Source: Rallus limicola | Taxonomy: Eukaryota; Chordata; Aves; Gruiformes; Rallidae | Length of the DNA: 64,000 bases | Reading direction: 5' to 3' | NCBI GenBank assembly: GCA_022605955.1 | Contig: JAKCOZ010000008.1 | Location: 21,577,083-21,641,082, forward strand | In this document: piece by piece, positions 1 through 10,024 of the stretch | Layout of the letters: every line of letters begins with the position of its first letter | How positions within the stretch are numbered: position 1 is the first letter of the stretch | The notes under the pieces: generated by a model | Databases searched by the model: none | The model's input: the letters and a program-made list of their open reading frames with translations, nothing else | What the model was told of the DNA's origin: nothing | Position numbers and translations under genes: made by a program

Positions 1-749
1 GCTGACGCGACTCCCCGCCCTCTGGGGAAAGGACAAGCTCCTCCTTGGAGGGAGCAGGAGCTGCTGGCTGCTCCGACTTCCTCATCTCAGCCATGATAGA
101 TTGGGAGCTGATGCCCGTGTTCCTTTATGCCGTGTGACTGCCTGGGACATTTGACTTCCTGTGCTGGGGCTCCTTGAAATTCTCATTTGCTAACTCACAC
201 CCTGCTCCCTTCACACCAAGGCTGTTTTATTGTTTTATAACCCTCCTCAAACTTCCAGTCCTCAAAGATCTCATTGTGGCAGGCTTCACACTTTCTCTCT
301 TCCCAAAGCCTGGTGCCCTCGCTATTTTCAGCAGTTTGGTCCCTTGCAAAGGTCCGCCGGGCGCCTGGCGAGCCCGCAGCCCCTGACACAGCTCTCCAGA
401 GCAACAACTCACGAGGTGAACGAGTCAAAATAATTTTCCAGGGGCGCCTGCCCAAACTGTCATAAACAGCCAGGCAAAAGAGCAGGGGGAACCCGAACTA
501 CCTCTCCGTTTTGTTGTTTTTTTTTTTTTTTTTTCCCTGACGATGGGCTTCCCTGCCCCCTAAAAGGTGCCAAGAGAGGTTTGAACCTGCCCCCAGGGCG
601 AAATGCAGCCGAATCCTTTATCAAGAGCAATTGGGGAGCTCTAAGTCGCCTCTTAGCAGCTTTCTGTACTACACGCTCCTCAAAAAGGCCAGCATAACGC
701 TGCGGAGCTGACCTTCCGCCCATCCCCGCTATTCCGACCCTGTCCCGTT

Positions 750-930
750 TTACAGGACAGATTCAGCGAACCTTTATTTAGCGAATAAAAGTTTAAAGCT
801 AAAGGTTATTTATGGTTCCACAGAGATAGGTCCTGAGTGGCTATTTAGAAGCACGTGATTCCAATAAACTTTGTTTTATGGCTTGAGAGTTGACAAGCCA
901 AAATATAATTCCCACCATAAATTAGTTTAA
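750..930. promoter_or_regulatory. Candidate homeodomain/caudal-site cluster
   Basis: About 180 bp contain repeated ATAAA/TTTAT cores (CDX and posterior-HOX type), including TTTATGG and CCATAAA forms. There is also an E-box CACGTG at 852-857 and a TTGACAAG motif close to a MEIS/PREP half-site. The density is higher than in the neighbouring DNA. Function is inferred from motif content only. Confidence 0.3.
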
Positions 931-1286
931 GAGCATACAAGTGCAGATGCTTTCATTCCTGGAAGCAGTAATCGGGAAAGTGTTAGCAGGGAACCGTCTG
1001 CGGGAATGCCGCCGTGCAGGCACCTCTGCTCCCGGGTCCCCCCGGCCGGGGGGGGAGCGCGCAGTAAGTCCGCTACCAGCTTCCCCGCTGCCACCGCCGC
1101 GCCCGGGCTCTCTGTGTGTCCCTGGAAACTCCGTGGAAGTGGAGTACCAGCGTTGCTCCGCTCGAATAGATTTGCTGGGGAAAATGGACAGGTAGAGCTC
1201 AGGTGGCCAGGACAGCGCCGGGATGAGCGGGCTGCTCCCCGCCTGAGATTTCTGAATTTGATGGGGCATCTTATTTGAAGCTAACC

Positions 1287-1504
1287 TTTTTTTTTTTTTT
1301 TTTTTTTTTTTTTCTTCTTTCCCTTCCTCTAATATATATTCTCACATGTAAAACAGAAAGAAAAGGACCGGTAAGGGAATATTTAGTGTCGAAATGCTGA
1401 TATGCCACTGTTTTCCCAACCTCTGAATGCTATTCAGAGCGGACAGATCTAAAAAAAAAAAAAAGAAACCATAAACCTTACAAAAAAAAAAAACAAAAAA
1501 AAAA
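1287..1504. repeat. Homopolymer T and A tracts
   Basis: A run of 27 T at 1287-1313 is followed by interrupted A-runs at 1451-1504. They look like simple low-complexity tracts. No retroelement body is recognisable beside either one. Confidence 0.8.
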
Positions 1505-3728
1505 TTTAAAATAAAAACATTATTGGGAAGCTCTCTTTAGAGTACTATTGATACCGAGGTGATTGCTCTTTTATATGAGACAATAACTTCGAGATATCGT
1601 AGCAACGCAATAGAAGAGGTGAAAATCCGCTTACAGAAAAGAATCCCCTAACATTAGTATTTTACTCTAAAATATACGATGCGTTTCAGGAGCATTAGAC
1701 AGAGCGTGCTTTTTTGTTTTCCTTAATGTGATCTTAGAATGTATTTATTAAAAGATTTGAAGGAAAGTTCAAGTCAAATCGTCCTTCTATAATGCAAACA
1801 AAGACGCACGTCTCGTGGTTAGTGTTAGGTTAATTAGATGATCTTAAAGGGGACATATCTCAGAGTAATGCGATATTTATTCTTTAAAAAATGTAATTCT
1901 TTCTGTGCTCATCATGGATACGATACTGTATGACATACTGTGACATTTTATGGGTGGTGGTTTAGCAAAGGTGGTCTGAATTTTTCATTTTTAAGTGACT
2001 GGATTGGCACAGAACAAAACAAAACAACAAAAAATAGGCCTTTGGTATTATTTTTTTCTATCAGCGAAAAAAGGAGGTCTGATTCTTCATCTCTTTAGAA
2101 ATTATCCGATATAAAACCTAGACTATGAATATTAAAAGTGAAAGATCACACCCCAGGCACCAGGAAAGCATGTGTTCATAATAAACTGCCTGAACGCAAC
2201 GTGGTCCTCATTCGGAAGGGTCTTCCACCCCACCACTCCGCTGCTCGCAGGATTTACCACCAGCTCCTCTCCTCCTGTCCGCCTTCATCTATCAAACGTG
2301 GTCTGTAACTGTTCTCCAGAAATATCACCCGTATGTGGAATACAACAGTAACAAACGTTTTTATTGCAACAGGTTCGGCAGCATGGAAAGACATCCACGG
2401 TGAGTAACTTCTTATTCCTTGCAGAGTTTGTGTTGCTTGAGAATCCTGTTTCTTCCCTTCGGACTGTAAGGATTAAAGCTGATGTATCCCTGCTGATTAT
2501 TGCTTTTTAAAAAATAATAAAAAATACAATGTCAGCGTGTGAAGGGTCTCGTGGAGCCGTTTAGTGGTACTATGTCATAATCCTAGCTAGCGTTAAAAGT
2601 AGAGATGCAGCCTCCTGAGGGGTTATTATAGGGCTGTACAGGTGTCCTCCTGCTCTTAAGCACTCCAAAGCAATTAGCAGCGTTTCCATTTTAACTCGGC
2701 GGGACTGTACAGCGCCTCCCCGTGCAGAGCCCGGACGGATCACGTTGTGTCCCAGCGCCTCATAACCTTGGCTACTCCCCCTCTTTTTCTCCAGGAAGGA
2801 TTCAGAGCAGAGTTGTGCCTGGGAGCTAACGTTAACCTCCTTTGGCAAAGCCTGGTGCATGGGTGAAAGGGGCGGCGTGCTCTGGGGGCTGCGAGCGCCG
2901 GCCGGCCGGGTCAGCCCCGGCTGCAGCCGGGTCGTGCGGGGCGGTAGCCCTGATCCTCCGGTGCTAGGTCTCTCCGGACAAGGGAGATTCAAACGTGGAT
3001 TTAAATGCTGTGGAGACACGAGGGGGAATGAGTATCTGAGCTTTGGAGGGCAACCTTTTGCTGCAGGAGTTGATGCATCCCCGATGGTCCCGCATGAGCT
3101 GCGCTGAGGGTCCGAGGGGAGGGCAGCAGATCAGCGTGCAGCAGGAAATGCTGTTGAACCTTTCTGGCTGTAATAAGGAGCTAAGTGTGTTAGTCCTGGT
3201 GCTTTAGGCTGAGACCGGCTCAAGGAGGAAAGGAAAGCCTGCGATATTTGGAGATTCATTTGGTACACATTGCCTTCCCAGCTCCTGCCAGCCCTGCTCT
3301 GACCGGGAGCAGGGAGAGGAGAGGAGCTGTGTTTGCGTTTCTTCCTGTTTCCTCTCCCTGCTTGCTGATAAACAATCTCTTTCACTGCTTGTGCCAGGCT
3401 TCTCCTTCTCTTGCCTTACGTCGCGATATTGGTTTTCGAGCCCTTTAAACACGAACTAAAGGATCGCCCCAAGCGTTGCGGTTTTAATTTTGTTCCATAG
3501 GTAACTTTCCCCGCCCGCAGCTCAGCCCTGCGCTGTGTAGATGCCCTTGGCATTTTATCCCAGGGCCGGCCCTAAATGTATGGATTACTTGTTTTCTGCC
3601 AACGTACATTTAGCATACTGATTATGAACCAGAATACAAAAAGCCTGATAGATCAAAAGCATTTTGCATGGGCAGTTGAACAGGAGGTGAATATATAACG
3701 CTTCTGTTCATCAATAACTCTTTGGCTT

Positions 3729-3772
3729 TGACCTGTCTGAGCAAGTCGTGCAATAAGGTGAAACGCAGGTCA
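3729..3772 (+). promoter_or_regulatory. Retinoic acid response element (DR5 RARE)
   Basis: Two near-consensus nuclear-receptor half-sites, AGGTGA at 3756-3761 and AGGTCA at 3767-3772, form a direct repeat with a 5-bp spacer (AACGC). This is the classic RAR/RXR DR5 arrangement. A further half-site in the opposite orientation (TGACCT) lies at 3729-3734. From memory, the pair closely matches the retinoic acid element reported near mammalian HOXD4, differing only in the spacer. It lies about 1.35 kb upstream of mir-10b and 2.7 kb upstream of the HOXD4 start, so it could serve both. The motif is seen directly; activity is inferred. Confidence 0.82.
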
Positions 3773-5110
3773 CAGCGTCTAACAAATATGAAAATGTGTA
3801 GTATTAAGCAGGGCAGGGAGCTGCTGCTTCCCCAGCCCCATCGCTTCTCCCCGGGCAGTCCTCGGCGGATTTGTCCACTCCCGGGGGCTGCCCCAAACGC
3901 GAGCTCGCTTTGGGGTGGGGGGTGTTACCCTCGCCCGTTCAGCCGGTGGATAATACACCCACCCACCCTGGGGGGAGGTATATCCCCTCCACACACCCCC
4001 TTCCCTCAGAGAAAGGAGGAGAAAACGGGCCGAACTGTTTAAAATAATTTAGCACAGATTTAAATTATCTGGGGTGGGGGGAAAGATATTAGGGACACAA
4101 AGTCGTTTCGAGTTGCACTTGCTGTGAAGAAGACACCATCGCAGCGGTAAGAAAGCAGATGTTTAAAAATAGCATCCCCCAGATCAGGCAGCTGGGAGTT
4201 GAAGCTAGGCAAACAAACCGGTACACATCGCTCGGATAAACGCAAACACCCCCAAATCTGCCCTCCGCAGTGGTTGGATGTATCACACCCGCACCATTAT
4301 TTGTCCTTATGGTGCCTGTTTTAAATAGTGGAAGGAGAAGAGGTTGACCGCAGGACAGCAGTGAGGAGCTGGGTCAGACACAATTCATGAACTTTTGTAC
4401 TCCTGTGTGCCGCTGTCGACAAAGTAAAAATAATGAAACTTTGTGATATGTTTGTAAATGATTTCGGCTGACCTCTCGCCCTGCCCTTCACCATAAACGC
4501 TACGGCGGGGAGAACCTGGGAGGGTGCGAGGCTGCGGCTCGCAGGCAGCTCGGGGATAATAGCTAGACCAGCATAATGGGATGAAGGTAAATTTGGAAAC
4601 TCTCTTCTTCCCAAGAGCAACTAACCCCAGCCTTTAATATCTTCTTTTTCACCAATCGCTGTTTCTGTTGTCGGCTTTTTTATCTCTGTTTCGATTTTTT
4701 TTTTTTTTTTGTGTCTGGGTGGGGGGAAGATACTTTCAATTATGTAGGATCTCTTCAAATTCGTGTTAGACTAAATAGATAAAGGCTCTTTTCTAAACTA
4801 TTTTAACCATCATTATTCTAAATAGCGCAATTTGACCGGTAACGTCCGTTTTCCATAGCGAGGACGTAAACGCATTTAAAGTGAGCAGCAGGTCTTTCTG
4901 AGAATTTGGTAGGCGAAATTCATCGCTATAAATTGGGGGACAGTCGTATAGCTCTATTGCAGCGATAATAACAAGCGTGAATCTTTTCTGAAACCCAACC
5001 TTCCTGCAAATCCGTATTTCAGAACTGAGTCCCAGCAGAATAGTTTGCATTCCTCAGAAGACAGTAAGGACTAAGAGAATTGCAAAGACCTGCTCTATTG
5101 TAGATGAAAA
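3773..5110. other. Non-coding spacer between RARE and mir-10b
   Basis: No coding sequence is recognisable. The stretch includes an inverted pair of SOX/TCF-like cores, ACAAAGT at 4419-4425 and ACTTTGT at 4438-4444, and a T-run near 4687-4710. It presumably belongs to the upstream promoter/enhancer region of the primary mir-10b and HOXD4 transcripts. Confidence 0.6.
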
Positions 5111-5220
5111 CAGAATGTTATTACGTTGTCTATATATACCCTGTAGAACCGAATTTGTGTGATATTCATATAGTCACAGATTCGATTCTAGGGGAATATA
5201 TGGTCGATGCAAAAACTTCA
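5111..5220 (+). ncRNA. miR-10b precursor hairpin
   Basis: This is the mir-10b microRNA precursor, which sits upstream of HOXD4 in vertebrates. The 5p mature sequence (23 nt, starting TACCCTGTAGAACC) is intact at 5137-5159. The 3p strand (starting ACAGATTCGATTC) is at 5176-5197, with a 16-nt terminal loop between them. The flanking arms (GTTGTCTATATA on the left, TATATGGTCGATGC on the right) complete the stem. The mature sequence matches the vertebrate miR-10b I know; differences from mammals fall in the loop and outer arm. It lies on the HOXD4 strand, 1.25 kb before the start codon, so it is probably processed from a long HOXD4-type primary transcript. miR-10 family members repress HOX mRNAs among other targets. 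Confidence 0.98.
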
Positions 5221-6319
5221 CCTTTCTGCAAATGGTTAGAAGTTTAAATACTGGCGGAATCAAAAGGCGTGTGCGTGCTGAACACTCAGAAATTATAAGT
5301 TTTGCTGCCTCGCTCCTATTTGCTAGGTTCTAGGACGTCTCCAAAATTGTCAGTTGTCGTTCAGCAGTAACCCTCACAGACGGGCTGTGACTTTAAGCAG
5401 TTAATCTCACCAGAAGTTACAAATTTTATGGGGGAAAAAAAAGAGAAAAATTTAAAACTACCGATCAGTGAATGAATCTTTAAAAAGATACTCATAAATT
5501 AGCTAGATATGCCAGACGCTGGCAAAATTTTCCTGTCAAAGGTCCAGATCGCGTCAAAATATTTACAACAGCAGCAAAAGCAGCATTCGCCTCACTGGAA
5601 TGTATTTACTTGTGCTCCAGGAATGATTTTGATGAATGAAGACCGAATTTCTCTCATTAAACCCGTGATATTTTTAACCTAATTAAATGCCGTCGTCAGG
5701 TCAATTGATTGAACTTTAGTTGTTAAAAGTGAACGGTTTCTTGCCCTCTGCATGGTTTTACACGCACGCGTGTAAAGATTTATACATGTACGTGTGCGAT
5801 TGCGTGTGCGCACGCATGCATATGCAGACATATATATTGAGGCTTGAAAGTGAATGAGAAGTTACTGATTGCCTAATTTTATTCAGCAGAACTAAATTCT
5901 GGTAACTTTTGGATGACCTCTGCGAGACAAAGACAGGACAGATCTATTGTACATCATATTACCCTCTTCTTTGACGGCTTTTCTTTTCCTCGCCTCCTTA
6001 TCAGTTTCCTCCTTTCTAACCCCGCTTCGGCTCCTCTCTCCGTATATTTCTTTCGATATTTTATTTAAAGCGAGGTAACGAACCCCGGTGGCGGTCGCGG
6101 CTGGTAAATCGGACGGCGGGGCATCATCCATCGGGGCTGAGGGAAGCCAGCTCAGACAAAAGGCTGGCCCTACCTGCGGGCCAGGGAGGCGGCCGCCGCC
6201 CGAGGAGTATCCCCACACCTCCGGTACCTGATTTGGGGGGTGCGACCCGCCGGAGAGGGGGGTCACTCGGTTACAGGGATATTATTGAGGGAAATCGGTG
6301 GAAATGCTGAGCGGCGGCG
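5221..6319. other. mir-10b to HOXD4 promoter spacer
   Basis: This is AT-rich unique DNA without a recognisable gene. It contains a cluster of homeodomain-type cores (CTAATTAAAT near 5680, TCAATTGATTGA at about 5701-5712), an 8-bp-arm palindrome at 5757-5776, and a following alternating purine-pyrimidine tract to about 5837. The reading frames seen here are short and unsupported. Confidence 0.6.
5757..5837. repeat. Palindrome plus alternating purine-pyrimidine tract
   Basis: TTTACACG (5757-5764) and CGTGTAAA (5769-5776) are perfect 8-bp inverted arms around a 4-bp centre. Downstream, about 5782-5837 is mostly alternating TG/CG/CA/TA steps, including TGTGCGCACGCATGCATATG, a composition prone to Z-DNA. 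The structural interpretation is an inference. Confidence 0.6.
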
Positions 6320-6469
6320 AAATCCGGTGATCGGCTCCCGCCTCCCCATTGGCCGGGCCGGTCACATGCCCGCCTAACTTTATTCAGTTGACAGCAAGTA
6401 GGAGGGCTCTATGGCAGGGGAAAAAAAGACAACACCAGAAAAATTAGTATTTTCTACCTTCGGAAATTA
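6320..6469 (+). promoter_or_regulatory. HOXD4 proximal promoter/5'UTR region
   Basis: The block immediately upstream of the HOXD4 start carries an inverted CCAAT box (ATTGG at 6348-6352) in a GC-rich setting. A TTTATTCAG core with an adjoining TTGACAGC (MEIS/PREP-type TGACAG) follows near 6381-6396. There is no clear TATA box. The start codon context is AATTAATGG, with G at +4. Confidence 0.5.
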
Positions 6470-7588
6470 ATGGCCATGAGTTCGTATATGGTGAACTCTA
6501 AGTATGTGGATCCCAAATTTCCTCCTTGCGAGGAATATTTGCAGAATAGCTACCTAGGCGAGCAGGGGGGCGAGTACTACAGTGCCTCGCAGGGCTCTGA
6601 TTTCCAGCACCAGGGACTCTACCCACGGTCAAACTACAGCGAGCAGCCCTTTAGCTGTAGCAATGCCCAAGGCTCTGCCGTGCAGCCGCGGGGTCATGGA
6701 CAGGAGCAATCCGGCCCAGCGAGCCACTTCCCCGGCCAAGCAGAGCATTGTCCACCGCCTCCAATGCCCAACTCGCGAGCCTGCAGCCAGCAGCCGGCCC
6801 TCAAACCCCCAAACGGGTCAGCAGTTAAGCAGCCAGCAGTAGTTTATCCCTGGATGAAGAAAGTCCATGTTAACTCGGGTAAGGATCCTCTTCTTACTTT
6901 GCTCTTCTACCCTGCTTCCGATCGTCCTCAGCGACGCTCGCTCGAGTCCCTGCCAGACTCGTGGACGAGCTTTTTAAGCCGAGGTGGCCAATTACACTCG
7001 TCATAAATTTTTATTGCTGAGGAAATAGGCCGTTGGCCATGCGGGGCTTTGCCGTGCAGGAGAAAACTCCATTTTAGGAGCCTGCTAGAGGCTCCCAGCC
7101 TACCTAGCTGCCTGCGCCTGTAGTGCCTGCCTTAAATGAGGGGGAGAGCAAGCCCGTCCATTGTAAGCAACTGGGACGAATCCAGCCCGGCCACATGCTC
7201 GCAGCTCGTAAGGTTTTTCTTTTGTAAAGTCGAACCGGCAAGTCAAGATTAGCTTTGTAAAGTTCTCCGTATTTTTTCCCCAGTGAATCCCAATTACAAC
7301 GGAGGGGAACCTAAACGCTCCCGCACAGCTTACACCAGACAGCAAGTCCTAGAACTGGAAAAAGAATTTCATTTTAACAGGTACCTGACCAGGCGCCGCC
7401 GTATCGAGATAGCCCACACTTTGTGTCTCTCTGAGCGCCAGATCAAGATCTGGTTTCAGAACAGAAGAATGAAGTGGAAAAAAGATCACAAACTGCCCAA
7501 CACGAAGGGCAGGTCTTCTTCCTCTGGTTCAAACCCCCATTTACAGACTGGTTCCAAGGACCATCAGACTGACTTGACAACTTTGTAG
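6470..7588 (+). CDS. HOXD4: Homeobox protein Hox-D4 (two exons: 6470-6878, 7284-7588)
   Basis: Paralog-group-4 HOX transcription factor acting in the nucleus to pattern hindbrain and cervical segments. Exon 1 (409 nt) starts [19 protein letters not shown], the conserved group-4 amino terminus, and carries the PBX-contacting hexapeptide YPWM at residues 126-129. A 405-nt intron has GTAAGG and CAG ends and splits the valine codon of VNPNY in phase 1. Exon 2 encodes the homeodomain at residues about 146-205, with helix 3 containing [16 protein letters not shown] (Q50, N51 and R53 intact). The tail ends in the group-typical DLTTL. The predicted protein is 237 residues, intact. The [10 protein letters not shown] and [14 protein letters not shown] segments separate it from HOXA4, HOXB4 and HOXC4. 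The serine-rich run after the homeodomain is shorter than in mammals as I recall them. Upstream mir-10b and the DR5 element fit the known HOXD4 context. Confidence 0.97.
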
Positions 7589-7940
7589 AAGAGGTGAAAT
7601 TTTCCATTTCATCCTTCGCTTCTGACCAGTACTGTACATAACTGACACTGCCCAAGCAGAACCTGCATGTAGCAGCTAAGGACTCGAGAAACTGTCATCT
7701 TTCTTTAAGGTACTGTTGTACAAAGGAGACAAAATCAAAATGACGCTACTTTGGACTTTATTTTATTTGCCTCTGCTAGCACAACCTAAAAAAAAAAAAA
7801 AGGAAAAAGAAAAAGGGGGGAGAAAAAAAAAAAAAAAAGAACAGGAGCATCATGCAGGCAGTGAGAATTGGGAAAATATTAAACGAGACCTTCTGTCCAT
7901 AAAAAGTAATAAATCATTGAAAATAAAACTGTCCTGTGTT
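7589..7940 (+). other. HOXD4 3'UTR with polyadenylation signals
   Basis: The non-coding tail after the TAG stop includes A-rich stretches at about 7787-7839. Canonical AATAAA signals lie at 7908-7913 and 7922-7927, so the shortest 3'UTR would end at about 7945. The exact cleavage site cannot be fixed from sequence alone. Confidence 0.65.
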
Positions 7941-9700
7941 TCAGTTTTGAATTCGAAAGTGAAGGTTTGATGCTTTATTCTGGGATTTTTACTTTTAATT
8001 GTCTTTTTATCCCATGCAATTTCAGGAGGATGCATTTGGGCAAGTTGAGGGCAGGAAATTTATAGCATAGTCTTTTATTTGAACATGAATTGTGAACTTT
8101 TTTGTGCTGCTTTACCATTCTTGGTGTAATGAAAATACTTGCTCATTTCCATAACGTCTCAGAAGGTGTGCATAGGAGTTAAGTGAAAACGGGTTATTTT
8201 ATGTACTGATAGTGTTAGCGTATTTATTTATTTGTTATGTAGAAGAGTGAAGATAAAAACAAAAATAGTCAAACCAAAAACGGGGAAGGGGAGCTCCTCC
8301 AGCATTTCTCCTTCCCAGTCTCATGGTCACATGTATAATGTTTACTTGTCTTGAACGTACACAACTTTGTCGTCCCCCCCCCCCTTTTTTTTTTTAATTT
8401 CTTTCTTTGTGACTAGGAAAAGCGTCCCTGCTCCTTACCGTGTGCCATCCAGGGCTAACAGGCTTGAAATCTGTTTGCAAAGTCTGCTCTGCTCAGCGCT
8501 GTGCTTTAAACCATCGATACCTCATTGTAAAATAGAGAAATAAAAAGGGAAAGAAAAAAAAAGGGAGGGGGGAAACCACGACTCCCCCCACCCCCAACAA
8601 CAACAAAAAAAGAAAACCCCAGAGTGAAAAATTCATGCAATTTCTGACATAACCTGAGCCTTTCAAAGCTGGATTAATTCTTTCTATCAGATTTTAAATT
8701 TCTTTTCTGCTCAAGAGTCAGACTGTATGGGTTGCTGCTTTGTTTTCTTTGGGCGGTTTGTTGGTCTTTTTTTTTTTTTTCCGGGTTTTTTTGCTGGTTG
8801 TTGTGTTTGGTTTGTTAGGTTGTTTTTTTTTTTAAAGAACAGTGATTGTTTTTAAGCAAACCACGACACATGACTGCAATGGTTGGAAATCTCAGCAAGC
8901 TGCTTTCAGGGAAAAAAAGAGAGGCTCGGAGGGGAGCAGAGCTGGTCTAATACCCATGGATTTGTCCCTGGCTGCAGGCTGCATCATGCCAAAGTTTTAC
9001 TGCATTGTAACTACCAAACCCAGACAAACCAGCTCCCTCAGACACTTACACCTCCGTTCAGGCGATTTTAAAGCTCAGCCCTTATCTCCTGCACCCTCAG
9101 GGCAGCCTGGGAGAGGGACCATATAATCGGAATTGTACCGAGGTGATCCCTGTAATAGAGAGAAAAGGGGCAGAGAAGGAAACCCAGAGAGCATACGCTG
9201 AAGGGAGGTGGAAAGAACAGGGGGTGAGTTAACGTGCCCATCTCCAGGCTGGGTGCTTCCCACCGAGGACCCACTGCTTTCTGGGATCGCTGAGGGAAAC
9301 ACTGCCCAAAATGGGCTTGAATGAATTCGAAAATAAAAGGCAAGCTTTTCAACAGGGGTGTATTCGGCAGCACTAACTGTGGCCAGCGGTTAATTTCTGT
9401 CCTTTTCTCATCCCTAGAAGTCCGCAAAGTGTCTTGTAAGACTTGGTCTTTTGTTTTAGAGCCTGGAGAAAACTCTTTGTTCTTCCTTAGGGTTAGCCCA
9501 GTTCTCAGACTTGCACATGGCAATACTTGAATATCTCCATGTCGTGATATTAAAGATGGATATTCCTGCATTATTCGCATCATTGTTTCTATGACAAAAA
9601 GCACCGAGTTCATACATAGTAAAGACGTCTTTTTTCTGACGCCTTCACGTTGAGAAGCTGAAAAGGTATTTTACTGAAGTTCGGCTAAATTGCAGGAACA

Positions 9701-9717
9701 GGTTCACCCAGAGGACA
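9701..9717 (+). promoter_or_regulatory. Candidate second DR5 retinoic acid response element
   Basis: GGTTCA (9701-9706) and AGGACA (9712-9717) are direct repeats with a 5-bp spacer CCCAG. The first half-site is the GGTTCA form used in the HOXA1 3' RARE; the second has one departure from AGGTCA. It lies about 2.1 kb 3' of the HOXD4 stop codon, the side where a retinoid-dependent neural enhancer is described for HOXD4. Function is inferred. Confidence 0.45.
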
Positions 9718-9954
9718 AATTTTCTATTCGATTAGTTGTATTTCAGCCGGGAAGAGTGACCTCTAAACCCTTAACCTTTTGGACCCAAACTACCCTTCTC
9801 TTTCTCTAGCATGGAGAGCAGCTAGCAGCAGCGCTTGAGGAGGGAATTCCTGAGACAAGTTTTCAAGTTTTGTTACACCCAGTTCCTGCGGTGGTAGTGG
9901 CCTTTCGTCTCCAGAGTTGTCCAAAGCCCTCCCTTTGCTCTCTATACGAATCTG

Positions 9955-10024
9955 GAGAAAGAGAGGAGAAAAAAAAAAGAAAGAGAGAGAGAGAAAAAAA
10001 AAAAAAAAAAGGAAAAGGAAAAAA
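9955..10024. repeat. Purine-rich simple-sequence tract
   Basis: About 70 bp are almost pure A/G on the plus strand (GAGAG and A-runs). It is low-complexity and could form a triplex. No coding meaning is likely. Confidence 0.75.

Larger units (their letters stand above)
1..3700. other. Non-coding spacer upstream of mir-10b/HOXD4
   Basis: No gene is recognisable here. The reading frames are short, overlap on both strands and show no family resemblance. By HOXD gene order this should be the HOXD8-HOXD4 spacer, but HOXD8 itself is not in the window. The stretch holds an AT-rich block with several caudal/HOX-like TTTAT and ATAAA cores at about 760-930, a 27-T run at 1287-1313, and interrupted A-runs at 1451-1504. 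Much of the rest is unique AT-rich DNA of the kind that is often conserved inside HOX clusters. Conservation itself cannot be measured from one sequence. Confidence 0.7.

Noticed and set aside
1287..1313. Poly-T run as the tail of a reversed retroposon
   Set aside because: No element body, target-site duplication or CR1/SINE similarity is recognisable next to it.
6470..7588. Assignment of the first HOX gene to HOXB4 or HOXA4
   Set aside because: The [15 protein letters not shown] start, the LGEQGGEYY segment, the DLTTL end, mir-10b (not mir-10a) upstream, and the HOXD3/HOXD1/MTX2 neighbours all point to HOXD4.
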